64,000 nucleotides of DNA. Origin: Bradyrhizobium sp. CCBAU 53338 (GTDB lineage: Bacteria > Pseudomonadota > Alphaproteobacteria > Rhizobiales > Xanthobacteraceae). The notes under the pieces are model-generated. The model did not search any database, had not been told where the DNA came from, and worked only from the letters and a program-made list of their open reading frames with translations. Where the stretch lies: NCBI RefSeq assembly GCF_015291665.1, contig NZ_CP030048.1, positions 5,766,001 through 5,830,000 on the forward strand, written 5' to 3'. Below are positions 46,925 to 57,300 of the stretch, piece after piece. The position numbers were made by a program, and so were the translations under genes. Position 1 is the stretch's first letter; every line of letters starts with the position of its first letter.

Positions 46925-47072
46925 TGTCGATCGATTGAGCTGCCTTCGGCGTCGGCCGCGCTTTGCGCCGATTCCGCGAGGCTATCGAACACGATCCGTC
47001 GCGTGTCGACGGCGCGTGCTGCCTGCAGGTGCTCCGGACGAGCGCGGCGGTACGCGATCGGAAATCAGGACA

Positions 47073-49340
47073 ATGGTGTCTTCAAAAGCAATCCTGGCGG
47101 GCTCGAGCCTCGCCGCACTCACCCTATTTCATCCCGGCAGTAACGCCACGGCGCAGACAACGGCCCCCATGACGACGCTCCCCAGCGTCGAGGTCGATGC
47201 GCCAAAGCGAACGCAGGCGCCGCACCGCCCGAAAGTTCGCGTCGCCGTCGACAGGCGACGTTCAGCCTCGCAGGCACGGCCGCAGGCCGAGGCGCCCGCC
47301 GCCGTCGAGGGCCAGAGCAACCGGTTGGATGCCGCGCGCCAAAGCGTGCTTCCGCCCGGCGGGGCGACGGCTCACACGCTCACGCGCCAGGCCATCGAGG
47401 CGTTGCCGCAGGGCAGTAACGCCTCGCTCGACAAGGTGCTGCTGCAATTCCCCGGCGTCACCCAGGATTCGGCGGCGAGCGGCGACCTGCACATCCGCAA
47501 CGAGCACGCCAATCTGCAATACCGCATCAACGGCGTGATGCTTCCCGACGGCGTCGGCGCGTTCGGGCAGATTCTCGACACCGGCATCGTCGGCAGCATG
47601 AGCCTGCTCACCGGCGCGCTGCCGGCGCAGTATGGCCAGCGCACCGCCGGCGTGCTCGACATCCAGACCAAGGCCGATGCTTTCAACAATTCCGGCGTGG
47701 TCGGCGTTTATGGCGGCAGCAACGGCACCATCTCGACCAACGTGGAATACGGCGGGACGGCGGGGCAGACGCAGTATTTCCTGTCGGGACGTTTTCTCCA
47801 GAACAATCTCGGCATCGAGAACCCGACGCCGTCGGTCAATGCGATCCACGACCGCACCAACCAGGAGAAGGGATTTCTCTATCTCTCCACGATGATCGAT
47901 CCGACCAGCCGCCTCACCTTCATGAGCGGCGTGTCGAATGCGACGTTCCAGATTCCGAACAATCCCGGCCAGACGCCTGCGAATACGGCGTTCGGCGTCT
48001 CGAGTTTCGACTCGTCGCGGCTCAACGAGCACCAGAACGAGTTCAACCAGTTCAACGTCGTCTCCTACCAGACCTCGAACGGCGAGTTCGACACGCAGAC
48101 CTCGTATTTCAATCGCACCAGCCTGCTGCACTTCTACCCCGATCCGATCGGCGATCTCGTCTTCAACGGCGCGTCCTCGGACGTCTACCGCCAGAGCGTG
48201 GTCAACGGCCTTCAGCAGGACACCGCCTGGCGCATTGGCTATGCACACACGCTGCGCTTCGGCCTGTCGGTGAGCGCGGAGCGAACGCTGGTCAACAGCG
48301 GGACCACGGTGTTGCCGCTGGTCGATCCCGCCGATCCGGGCGCAGGCACGATCGACGCGCCGTTCTCGGTGTTCGATTCCAGCGCCAAGACCGGCTGGCT
48401 GATCGGGACCTACGTGCAGGACGAATGGAAGATCACCAACAATCTTACCCTGAATGCCGGCCTGCGCTTCGACCAGATGTACCAATATGTCGATGCGAAC
48501 CAGCTCAGCCCGCGCGTCAGCCTGACCTGGAAACCGTTCGAGGGCACCACGTTCCACGCCGGCTATGCACGCAACTTCACGCCGCCCTCGCAGGTGATCG
48601 CCGCGCCCGTCAATCTAGCGCTGGTCACTCCGCCCGGCGCGCCCGCGAACACGCAGACGCCGGAGGTCGGGCAGAACAGCCCGGTGCTGCCGGAGCGGTC
48701 GCACGTGTTCGACGTCGGTGTGACGCAGAAGGTCTATGCGATCCCCGGCCTCGAGGTCGGCGCCGACGCCTACTACAAGAAGGCGCGCGACCTGCTCGAC
48801 GACGGCCAGTTCGGCGCGGCCTATGTGTTGAGCGGCTTCAACTACGATCGCGGCGAGAATGTCGGCGTCGAGCTGAAATCGACCTACAAGAACGGCAATT
48901 TCAGCGCCTACGCCAACCTCGCCTGGGCCAAGCAGATCGCGACCAACGTGGTCTCGAACCAGTATCTGTTCGGCGCGGACGAGCTCTCCTATATCGACGG
49001 CCACTACATCTACACCGACCACGCGCAGATGCTGTCGGCGTCGGCCGGCGCCTCCTATCTCTGGGAGGGCACGCGTTATAGCGTGTCGATGGTCTATGGC
49101 AGTGGCCTTCGCTCGGGCTTTGCCAACACCGATCATTTGCCCGGATACACGCAGGTCAATTTCGGCCTCTCGCACGACTTCAACATCGTCGCGCCGAACA
49201 AGCCGACGACGGTGCGATTCGACGTGGTCAATGCGTTCGACACGATCTACCAGATCCGCGACGGCTCCGGCATCGGCGTATTCGCCCCGCAATACGGACC
49301 CCGCCGCGGATTCTATTTCGGCGTCTCGCAGCGGTTCTAG
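47073..49340 (+). CDS. TonB-dependent outer membrane receptor
   Basis: The ATG at 47073 gives 755 residues: signal peptide (SSKAILAGSSLAALTLFHPG to ATAQ), a linker with LPSVEVDAPK, a plug domain (ALPQGSNASLDKVLLQFPGV, GDLHIRNEHANLQYRINGVM) and a 22-strand-type barrel ending in Phe (YFGVSQRF). No large His-rich loop of the ZnuD type is evident. With the Zur-like box and DUF2946 gene upstream, zinc or another metal chelate is the likely cargo; this is inference. Confidence 0.9.
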   Translation: MVSSKAILAGSSLAALTLFHPGSNATAQTTAPMTTLPSVEVDAPKRTQAPHRPKVRVAVDRRRSASQARPQAEAPAAVEGQSNRLDAARQSVLPPGGATAHTLTRQAIEALPQGSNASLDKVLLQFPGVTQDSAASGDLHIRNEHANLQYRINGVMLPDGVGAFGQILDTGIVGSMSLLTGALPAQYGQRTAGVLDIQTKADAFNNSGVVGVYGGSNGTISTNVEYGGTAGQTQYFLSGRFLQNNLGIENPTPSVNAIHDRTNQEKGFLYLSTMIDPTSRLTFMSGVSNATFQIPNNPGQTPANTAFGVSSFDSSRLNEHQNEFNQFNVVSYQTSNGEFDTQTSYFNRTSLLHFYPDPIGDLVFNGASSDVYRQSVVNGLQQDTAWRIGYAHTLRFGLSVSAERTLVNSGTTVLPLVDPADPGAGTIDAPFSVFDSSAKTGWLIGTYVQDEWKITNNLTLNAGLRFDQMYQYVDANQLSPRVSLTWKPFEGTTFHAGYARNFTPPSQVIAAPVNLALVTPPGAPANTQTPEVGQNSPVLPERSHVFDVGVTQKVYAIPGLEVGADAYYKKARDLLDDGQFGAAYVLSGFNYDRGENVGVELKSTYKNGNFSAYANLAWAKQIATNVVSNQYLFGADELSYIDGHYIYTDHAQMLSASAGASYLWEGTRYSVSMVYGSGLRSGFANTDHLPGYTQVNFGLSHDFNIVAPNKPTTVRFDVVNAFDTIYQIRDGSGIGVFAPQYGPRRGFYFGVSQRF

Positions 49341-49345
49341 AGCGG

Positions 49346-49404
49346 GATCGAGTCAGGCTCGATCGGCGTCCGGGAACACCTCTCCCCGACGGGGAGAGGT
49401 GTTC
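49346..49404. repeat. Two hairpins after the receptor gene
   Basis: GATCGAG-TCAGG-CTCGATC (49346-49364) is followed by a perfect 14-bp stem GAACACCTCTCCCC/GGGGAGAGGTGTTC with a 3-base loop (49374-49404). The second, without a U-run, resembles the ACCTCTCCCC arm of a repeat dispersed in Bradyrhizobium. Either could stop or stabilise the receptor transcript. Confidence 0.6.
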
Positions 49405-49505
49405 GGAGTTCGCGGACTATACTGATTCAACCAAAACGCATTCCACTTTAGCTAAACAGAGCATTTGCGCCTGGGCCTGCGGGCTCCGGCGCAACAGGTG
49501 GCGCT

Positions 49506-49889
49506 TCACTTGCGATAGGCGACGCAGTCGATTTCCACCTTGCAGTCCACCACCATGCTCGACACCACGCAGGCCCGCGCCGGCGGATTGGCGCCGAAAT
49601 ATTCGGCGAAGACCTTGTTGAAGCTCTGGAAGTCGCGGGGGTCGTCGAGCCAGACGCCGCAACGCACGACATCCTTCGGCTCGTAACCGGCCTCCGTCAG
49701 GATCGCGAGCATGTTGCGGATCGCCTTGTGCGATTGCGGGATGATGCCGCCCTCGATCACTTCGCCGTTCTCCATCGGCGTCTGGCCGGAGACATAGAGC
49801 CAGCCGTCGGCCTGCACCGCGCGAGCAAAGGGAAGGTGCTGGCCGCCGGTACCGGTGCCGCCGGCCGCGCCATATCGTTTCAGCGTCAT
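49506..49889 (-). CDS. RidA family protein
   Basis: RidA proteins hydrolyse reactive enamine/imine intermediates of amino-acid metabolism. The 127-residue product has the family pattern ADGWLYVSGQTPMENGEVIE, SHKAIRNMLAILTEAGYEP and the substrate-site Arg in NPPARACVVSSMVV. It is the last gene of the IclR-MFS-amidohydrolase run, fitting with imine release when D-amino acids are oxidised. Confidence 0.92.
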   Translation of the reverse strand: MTLKRYGAAGGTGTGGQHLPFARAVQADGWLYVSGQTPMENGEVIEGGIIPQSHKAIRNMLAILTEAGYEPKDVVRCGVWLDDPRDFQSFNKVFAEYFGANPPARACVVSSMVVDCKVEIDCVAYRK

Positions 49890-49930
49890 TGCGAATCGTC
49901 CTGTGTGTGATGGCTGAGATTGCGGGGCCG

Positions 49931-51547
49931 TCATCCCGTGATCAAGGCCCGGCCGGGCCGCGCGAAGGTGCTGCGACCGCCTGCGACCACAGCCTCGCCG
50001 GCGACGAAAACCGAACGGATGCCCGCGGGCATTTCCGTCGGCGTCTCGAACGTCGCCTTGTCCATGATGGTCTCGTCGAACAGCGTGAGATCCGCGATCA
50101 TGCCCGGCCGAAGAATGCCGCGGTCGGAGAGGCCGAAGCGTTGCGCCGGCATCGCGGTCATCCGCCGCACGGCATCTTCGAGCGTCAGCCAGCCTTGCTC
50201 GCGCGTCAGCCGGCCGGCGACACGCGGGAAACTGCCATAGGCGCGCGGATGCGGCTTGGTGCCCGGGCGGGGAATGCCGTCGGAGCCGACCATGTGCAGG
50301 CGATGAGTGAAGGCCGCACGCAGATCGGCCTCATCGAGCTGGAACATGATGATGCCGGTCTGGCCCTGGTCCTCCTCGATGCACCGAACCATCAGATCGA
50401 ACGGGGAGATGCCGAGCTCGCGCGCGGCATCGACCATCGACTTGCCCTCGAGCGGCTTCAGCGCGGGATTGGCGGTGGCGGAGATGCGCACATTGTGCCA
50501 GCCGATCAGCACGATCTTGGACTGCGCGGCATGCGGATCGGGATCGCCCTCCTCCACCAGCACGCGCAGCGCCTCGCGCCTGGCCGGATCGCGCAGCCGC
50601 GCGCGCAGGGCATCGATACCGCCTTCGAGCGCCGCCGGCGGCAGCAATTGCAGCATGTAGGAGCTGCCGGCGGGGTACGGATACATGTCGAAGGAGATGT
50701 CGATCCCCTCCGCGCGCGCGGCCTCCAGCCGGTCGAGCGCCTTGGGGATCGCGCCCCAGTTCGGCTTTCCCGCCGATTGCAGATGCGACAGCAGTCCCGC
50801 TGCGCCCGAGGCGCGCAGGATCGCGATGAACTCGTCGATGGATGGCAAGAGGCCCGCTTCATAGCTGCGGACATGCGCGGTGAGCAGCTTGCCGTGCGCT
50901 CGCACGGTCTCCGCCAGCGCGTTCAGTTCGTTGGTGTCGGCATAAGCACTCGGCGGATAGACGAGGCCGAGCGACAGGCCGGCCGCGCCTTGCGAGAGCT
51001 GCTGCGCCAGCAGCGCCTGCATCGCCGCGATCTCCTCGCCGCTCGCCGCGCGGCGCTCGTAACCGAGCACGGCGAGCCTGATCGCGGCGTGTCCGACCAG
51101 CGAAACGAGGTTGAGCGCCACGCCTGGCCCTTCCAGGGCCTGCCGATAGCCGTCGAAACTGTCGAACACTTCGTCCGCCTGAGTCTCGCCGGCGAGTCCC
51201 GAGAAATGCAGCCGCAGCATCTCGGCGGAGCCCGCGGTCGCCGGATAGAGCGAGAAGCAGCAATTGCCGACCACGAGCGTGGTCACGCCCTGCAACACCT
51301 TCTCGGGCCTGTCAGGCTCGCGCAGGCAGATCAGATCGTCGTGGCAATGGGCGTCGATGAAGCCGGGCGCCAGATAACACCCGCGCGCGTCGACGATGTC
51401 GGCGTCCTCCGCCGGCAAGGCGGCGCCGATCGCCGCGATGCGGTTGCCGCTGATGCGCAGGTCGGCCTCGAACCACGGCGCGCCGGTGCCGTCGATCAGC
51501 CTGGCGTTGCGGATCAGCGTGTCCTTGCTGCTGGAACTCCGGGGCAT
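49931..51547 (-). CDS. N-acyl-D-amino-acid deacylase-like amidohydrolase
   Basis: This 538-residue protein of the amidohydrolase superfamily shows GCYLAPGFIDAHCHDDL (metal HxH), GVTTLVVGNCCFSLYPA, LVGHAAIRLAVLG, TAHVRSYEAGLLPSIDEF and the late VGSDGIPRPGTKPHPRAYG signature of D-aminoacylases. It removes acyl groups from N-acyl-D-amino acids; the exact substrate is not seen. The ATG at 51547 follows the MFS stop by 10 bases. A longer frame to 51637 is unneeded. Confidence 0.9.
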   Translation of the reverse strand: MPRSSSSKDTLIRNARLIDGTGAPWFEADLRISGNRIAAIGAALPAEDADIVDARGCYLAPGFIDAHCHDDLICLREPDRPEKVLQGVTTLVVGNCCFSLYPATAGSAEMLRLHFSGLAGETQADEVFDSFDGYRQALEGPGVALNLVSLVGHAAIRLAVLGYERRAASGEEIAAMQALLAQQLSQGAAGLSLGLVYPPSAYADTNELNALAETVRAHGKLLTAHVRSYEAGLLPSIDEFIAILRASGAAGLLSHLQSAGKPNWGAIPKALDRLEAARAEGIDISFDMYPYPAGSSYMLQLLPPAALEGGIDALRARLRDPARREALRVLVEEGDPDPHAAQSKIVLIGWHNVRISATANPALKPLEGKSMVDAARELGISPFDLMVRCIEEDQGQTGIIMFQLDEADLRAAFTHRLHMVGSDGIPRPGTKPHPRAYGSFPRVAGRLTREQGWLTLEDAVRRMTAMPAQRFGLSDRGILRPGMIADLTLFDETIMDKATFETPTEMPAGIRSVFVAGEAVVAGGRSTFARPGRALITG

Positions 51548-51557
51548 GCCCCTCTCC

Positions 51558-52877
51558 TCAGTGAACAGGCACCGCGCCGGCCGGCGGTACCTCCTCGAAA
51601 TCGGGAATCGGCTCGATGCGGCCGAGCACCACGACATAGAAGAAGATGCCGATCAGCAGCACGACGCCCGCGATCATGAAGGCACCGGCGAAGGATTGAG
51701 TCCAGTCGACCACCACGCCGGTCACGATCGGCGCGAGCACACCCATCATGTTGTTGGTGAAATTCAGAATGCCGCCGACGGTTCCCGCCCCGCCCTTGGG
51801 CGCGATCAGCGACACGATCGAGGAGCCGACGGGAGCTGCGGCTGACAGCCCCGAGATCGCGATCGACAGCCACAACAGCGCCCAGCCCGGCTTCACCGTG
51901 AAGGCGGCGCCGATCACGGCGAGCCCCATCAGCATGCCGACGATGATCACCGACTGACGCACCCGCGTCGAGTCGTAGCCACGCGCGATCAGATGATCCA
52001 CCAGGAAGCCGCCGATCAGGAGGTCCGCCAAGGTCGCGAAGATCCACGGAATGGTCGAATAGCCCGCGGCCGACATCAGGTTCATGTGCATGGTCTGGGC
52101 GAGATAGCCCGGCAGCCAGGTCAGGAAGAGGTAGAAGGTGTAGCCATAGGCCGAAAAGCCGATGGTCAGGCCCCAGACCTTGCGGTTGCGCAGGAGGTAG
52201 CCGAGCATGCGGCTCTGTCCCACTGCAGCGGGACCTTCGGGCGTGCCGCCGCCGGCGATGATGTAATCATGCTCCGCCTTCGAGAGCTTCGGATCTTCGC
52301 TCGGGTTGCGATAGATGACGTAGTAGGCGACGAAATAGAGGAAGCTCAGCACGGCGGTGACGCCAAAGCCCCAGCGCCAGCCATAGAGAAAGATCACATA
52401 GGCGACCAGCGGCACGCCAATCACGTTGGAGAACTTGGCGGCGGAATCGAAGATCGCGGTCGAGCGCGCGCGTTCGTCGAGGGGAAACCAGTGGCCGGTC
52501 GCCTTCTGGCTTGCCGGAAACGCCGGCGCTTCAGCAACACCGAGCAGCAGGCGCGCTGCGGCAATGCCCCACAATCCGCTGGCGAGCGCGGTGATGGTGG
52601 CGGCGACAGCCCAGAGGAAGCTCGAGGCTCGGCCGACCATGGTGACGCCGAAGCGGTCGAGCACCATGCCGCCGGGGACCTGCAGCAGCGAATAGGTCCA
52701 GAAGAACGCGCTGCCGAGCAGGCCGATGTCGGTCGCGGTGAGGCCGAGTTCCTTCGTCAGCTCGGGCGTCGCGGCGGAGAGCCCGACCCGATCGATGTAG
52801 TTGATGAGAATTCCGACGCCGAGCAGACAACCGATCAGCCAGCGTCGTCCGGGTACCTGTTGTCCTGCATTCGCCAT
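51558..52877 (-). CDS. MFS transporter
   Basis: The 439-residue protein has 12 predicted spans and the family signatures of the anion:cation symporter branch (LIGCLLGVGILINYIDRVGL at the start, GVAEAPAFPASQKATGHWFP in the loop after span 4). It probably imports the N-acyl-D-amino acid or related compound used by the downstream amidohydrolase. It is the first gene after the likely operator at 52966. Confidence 0.92.
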   Translation of the reverse strand: MANAGQQVPGRRWLIGCLLGVGILINYIDRVGLSAATPELTKELGLTATDIGLLGSAFFWTYSLLQVPGGMVLDRFGVTMVGRASSFLWAVAATITALASGLWGIAAARLLLGVAEAPAFPASQKATGHWFPLDERARSTAIFDSAAKFSNVIGVPLVAYVIFLYGWRWGFGVTAVLSFLYFVAYYVIYRNPSEDPKLSKAEHDYIIAGGGTPEGPAAVGQSRMLGYLLRNRKVWGLTIGFSAYGYTFYLFLTWLPGYLAQTMHMNLMSAAGYSTIPWIFATLADLLIGGFLVDHLIARGYDSTRVRQSVIIVGMLMGLAVIGAAFTVKPGWALLWLSIAISGLSAAAPVGSSIVSLIAPKGGAGTVGGILNFTNNMMGVLAPIVTGVVVDWTQSFAGAFMIAGVVLLIGIFFYVVVLGRIEPIPDFEEVPPAGAVPVH

Positions 52878-52965
52878 TTTCGAATCCTCGCTTGAACACG
52901 CAGGAACGCGTCTCCCGCCCCGACATCGGGACGAGAGAATCTCATCGCGCCTGCAGCTACGTTGT

Positions 52966-52999
52966 CTCTTATAGTGGACAATATTATCTTATAGCGACA
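52966..52999 (-). promoter_or_regulatory. Putative IclR-type operator, two direct repeats
   Basis: TCTTATAG occurs twice, starting at 52967 and 52987, 20 bases apart. The first lies in a palindrome GTC-N3-TATA-N3-GAC (52963-52978). The sites are about 90-120 bases before the MFS start, in an AT-rich patch (52960-53010) that also holds promoter-like TATAAG and TTGTCC on the minus strand. The IclR gene lies immediately upstream. Confidence 0.45.
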
Positions 53000-53168
53000 C
53001 GTTAGTTATTGCGGCGGCGTGATGTCAAGCCCGGACATTCTAGTCCCTCCCGCCGCGAGGCGCATTTGCCGAACGTTGTGCGCTGCGTGCGCGAACATCG
53101 GGACGCGCAACGACGACGCGTGACACGATGCGGGAACATCGGTCACAGCGCCGCCGAAAGGACTCAGC

Positions 53169-53939
53169 TCAGGTGCGATCGGAGAGTTCGGTTGCGGTGG
53201 CGACCAGATCGTCGAGCAGCGCGGTCCTGCGCTCCTTCACCGAATCTGCGGGAACCACGAAGCACAGCGTCGCAACCGCGACACCCTTCTTGTCACGGAT
53301 GGGCGCCGCAAGACACGAGGTGAACCGATCGGACAGCGCCGTTGTCACGCATTTGCCGTCACGCCTCGCGCGTGCGACGTCCTTGATGAAATCATCGACA
53401 TCGAGCACGCGGCCGTCAGGAAGACGAAAATCCTCTTTCGGAACGAACGCACGAATCTCCGCCGGGCTCATGTGATCGAGCAGCAGCCGGCCCGATGCCG
53501 TCCACGGCAGCGGCACCTCGATGCCGACATCCGTGGTGATCCGAAACAGGCCCGACCCGTCCCTGGTATCGACCACCACATATTTGCGGCCACGCAGCGC
53601 GCAGAGCTGCGCCGTGGCGCTGTGCTGGGTCGCGAGCCGGTCGAGCGCTTCGCGGCATCGGCGATGCAGCGGATTGGCCTCCGCATAGGCCCGCCCGTAG
53701 AGATGCACCGCCTTGCCGAAATAGACCTGGCCGCCGTCGCCGACGTTCTCGAGCAGGTCAGCTTCGATCAGGCGGTTGGCGATGGCATAGACGGTCGAGC
53801 GCGGCGCGCCCATCTGCTTGGCGAGATCGCTGAGTTTGGACGGCGCGCGCAAATGCAGCAGTGCTTCCAGGAGATCGATGGTCCGATCGATCCCGTTCTG
53901 GCGTTCCGCGGGCGAGGCGCCCTTCTTCGATGCAGCCAA
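53169..53939 (-). CDS. IclR family transcriptional regulator
   Basis: The 256-residue protein has the N-terminal winged helix (LSDLAKQMGAPRSTVYAIAN, RLIEADLLE) and the C-terminal ligand domain (VPLPWTASGRLLLDHMSP, VTTALSDRFTSCLAAPIRDK, GVAVATLCFVV). It lies upstream of the MFS-amidohydrolase-RidA genes on the same strand and probably controls them in response to their substrate. Confidence 0.93.
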   Translation of the reverse strand: MAASKKGASPAERQNGIDRTIDLLEALLHLRAPSKLSDLAKQMGAPRSTVYAIANRLIEADLLENVGDGGQVYFGKAVHLYGRAYAEANPLHRRCREALDRLATQHSATAQLCALRGRKYVVVDTRDGSGLFRITTDVGIEVPLPWTASGRLLLDHMSPAEIRAFVPKEDFRLPDGRVLDVDDFIKDVARARRDGKCVTTALSDRFTSCLAAPIRDKKGVAVATLCFVVPADSVKERRTALLDDLVATATELSDRT

Positions 53940-54385
53940 ACTTCACATGTCCTTCGTCAGCTTCGCCTGCCGCTTTTGGCATAAACAGCGCGAGCGGTAT
54001 AGCGTGTCCGCCTTTGCGCATTCAGAATTCAGCTTGGATGTTATCCAGTTCACAAAGCTGCAGCCACTCAGCGACGGATTTGCCGCAAGCGTGATCAACC
54101 CCTCCTTCAAACCTGTGGTAGCATCTCCTCTTGAAGCTCTATTAGCGTGCAATTGTATTGAGCACCATGGCAGGTTGTGATTTCAACACTGCCCGTGCCG
54201 AATTCGGCCTGCAACGATCGCATTGCTTGCGTTCAACCTGCCGGACAACTAGCCAGATTTAATTGCGCGCAGGCGAGGCCAAGCGTCTGCAAGCCATAGC
54301 ACCTTGAACTGCGGAATTTTCTCGAAGCCGCGCCTGCGCAAACCAGAAGCGATCGCGAGACATTTCAGTTTCAAGGAGTAGCAAT
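53940..54385. other. Intergenic region between divergent genes
   Basis: About 445 bases separate the IclR gene from the 1059-residue gene. No gene is supported. GC is lower than in the flanks near 54000-54180. The promoter of the large gene must be here; AAGGAG at 54373 is its ribosome binding site. Confidence 0.5.
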
Positions 54386-57300
54386 ATGGCTCTCAGCAGC
54401 ACCAGCTTGACCGATATTGGACAAGGCGCCGGCAAGACCACCAATTTCTGGATACGATACGAGAATTCGCTCGCCGACCAGACCAACGTCATCAACAACG
54501 CCAATTCCCTGCTCAGCAACATCAGTCCCTCGCTGAGCGTCATCGAGAACGAGTTCAACGTCACCACCGGCTGGTTCGGCACACCCTCCAGCCAGTTCGG
54601 CACCGGCGCGCGGCAAGAGGTTCGCCTCGATCAGGCCGACTCTGCCCTTTCGGGCGGAGGCTTCTCCTTTCCCGGCGCCAGCAACAACGGCGTCGGCAAT
54701 CCGATCAGCCTCGACTCGCAAAACCTGATGAGCGACGCGCCGCTGCCGGCGCAGCGCGTCGGCATGGTGTTCATTGCCGAGTGGGTCGAGGTGCTGATGG
54801 GCATTCGCGGCAATTGGAACGCCGGTGACAGCAGCGGCGAAGGCTTGTCGCATTGGTCGGCCATCACCCGCTTCCAGCAGGGCCATGACAATTATTACAG
54901 CTCGTTCGTCGCGAACTGGCTGAACGGAGACGGCAACCCCAATCAGGGAACGATCCTGCCGAACCCGGCGCGCGGCGACTGGGTCAACACGACCTATACC
55001 GGCTCGACCGTGAGCGACGGCACGTTCGTGCACGGCGACGGCGATCCCGTCAGCTACGGCTGCGCGCTCGGCTTCATCTACTACCTCAACGTCCAGCTCG
55101 GCTTCAGCATCAACCAGATCATTGCGAACTACAATTCCAACCTGGCTAGCGTCTATCACGCCGTGACCAGCGACAATTCCAACCCGTTCCCGATCTTCCT
55201 CGGTCTCGTCGAGAGTGTCTATCCGCCCGGTACGACCGCGTCGATTTCCGGCCCCAATAGAAACAATCCCTTCCCGATCGCGCGCGTCTCCTTCGGTGCC
55301 GGCAAGAACACGTTCGGCAAGGACGAGACGCAGGACATCATCAACACGCAAGGAGGCTACGTTCCCAACGCCTTCACGATCTTCATCGAGGGATTCAGCA
55401 AGAGCTCGTTCCTGTCGCTCGGCATCACGGTCGGAAGTTTCGGCGGCTCGTTCTCGAGCCTTGCCGGCGTGGCGATCACGCCCAGTCCCACCGGCGTGCA
55501 GTTCGAGAGCGGCGTCAACGACTTCACGCCGCAGCGTATCGAAATTCCCTACGACCTGCATATCGACACGCCGTTGCTGGCACAGTTCCCCCCAACAGGC
55601 GGCGAGACCGAATTCGACCTCACGGTCTCGCTGAATACCTCCGCGACCGGACAGGTCAGCGGCTCGCAGGCCTCGATGCAGTTCGAGCTGATCGCCGGCG
55701 CCGATCCTTACTTCACGAATTTGAACGCGGACCACAGCAACCTGCCCTATCTCAGCCAGGACCTGCGCGTCTTCACGATCACCCCGGCGCTGAATGCGGC
55801 GCCGATCCCCGGCGTGCCCGCACTCGCCGACAACGTCTCCGGCGCCTACACCTATATCCAGGACCTGCTGTCGCGCTGGAATTCCGCGGCCAACGGCTTC
55901 ACCAATCCGAACGGCCCCGATCCGTTCACGACGATCCTGCCCGACCAGGGCGACGCCAACCAGGGCGACTCGTCCGTGAACCCATTCACCGTGCAGATCA
56001 GCGGCACGTTCCCGCCCAATATCAGCATCGAAAACAATTACAGCTTCGCCGTCGCGCGCGTGCGCCTGCGTGGCTCCGCGGGATCGATGGCCAACAATGT
56101 CCGCGTTTTCTTCAGGCTGTTCACCACCCAGACCAACGACACCGACTATGACATCAACGGCGCCTATCTCTCCAACAACGATGCCGCCGGCAAGCCGGGG
56201 TCGCCGAGGCTGGGTGCTGGCAACACCTCGATTCCGTTCTTCGCCACCAACAATTTTTCGAGCCAGACCGACTATGCCGGCGGCCCCAACATCCAGACGC
56301 TGGCGATCCCCGACCATCAGGATCAGCTCTGGGGATATTACGGCTGTTTCCTCAATCTCTACGACAGCGGCAACGTCATCAACGGCGCGCAGGTGCAGAC
56401 CTATCTGAACGGCACGCACCATTGCATTGTCGCGCAGATCGCCTTCGACGATGCGCCGATTCCGCAGGGCGTCTCGCCGCTGTCCTGGGACCAGCTCGCA
56501 CAGCGCAACCTCCAGGTGACGCGCTCCGACAATCCGGGCCCCGCAGCCACACATCGCATTCCACAGACTTTCGACACGAAGCCAGGCCGCGCCGTCCGTG
56601 CGCCGCTAGGGCCGAACACGATCTACCCGGACGAATTGATGATCGAATGGGGCAGCGTGCCGACAGGCTCAGTCGCCTCGCTGTACTGGCCGCAGGTGCA
56701 TGCCAGCGACGTGCTGGCGCTCGCCAAGGCCTTCTACGGCGTCTCGCCGCTCGGCATGAGCGATGCCAATACGATCCGGATCCCGATCACGCGCGGCGTC
56801 AGCTACGTGCCGATTCCGCCGGGCGCCGGCGACAATTTCGCCGGCCTCATCACCATCGACCTTCCCCAAGGCGTTCGCAGCGGACAGGTGTTCGACGTGA
56901 CGGTCAAACGGCTCGGCACGCGCATCGGCAAGCCATTGCCGCCTCCACCTCCGCCGCCCGGCCCCAAGCTGCAGACCGCGCCGGCATTGGTGCATGCCGA
57001 CGGCAAGACGGCGCAGGTGGGAACCGCCAAGGGCAGCTCCAAACCCCATCGCACCAAGCCGACGGAGGTGGAGCGGCTGACTCAATGGCGCTACGTCGTC
57101 GGCACGTTCCAGATCCGCATTCCCGTGACCACGGGCGACAAGATCCTCCCTGCCGAAGAGACGACGCTCGCAATCATGAAATGGCGGCTGGAGCAGATGT
57201 CACCGTCCAATCGCTGGCACCCGGTGCTGGTCCGCTACATCAAGTACATCTCCGACCGCGTCGACGGCCTCGGCGGCAATGCGAGTGCCGTGCCGCCTTC

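Noticed and set aside
49889..51679. A 596-codon plus-strand open frame
   Set aside because: Antisense of the D-aminoacylase-like gene with clear family motifs.
54371..56554. A 727-codon minus-strand open frame
   Set aside because: Antisense of the 1059-residue gene, which has the ribosome binding site and better residue composition.
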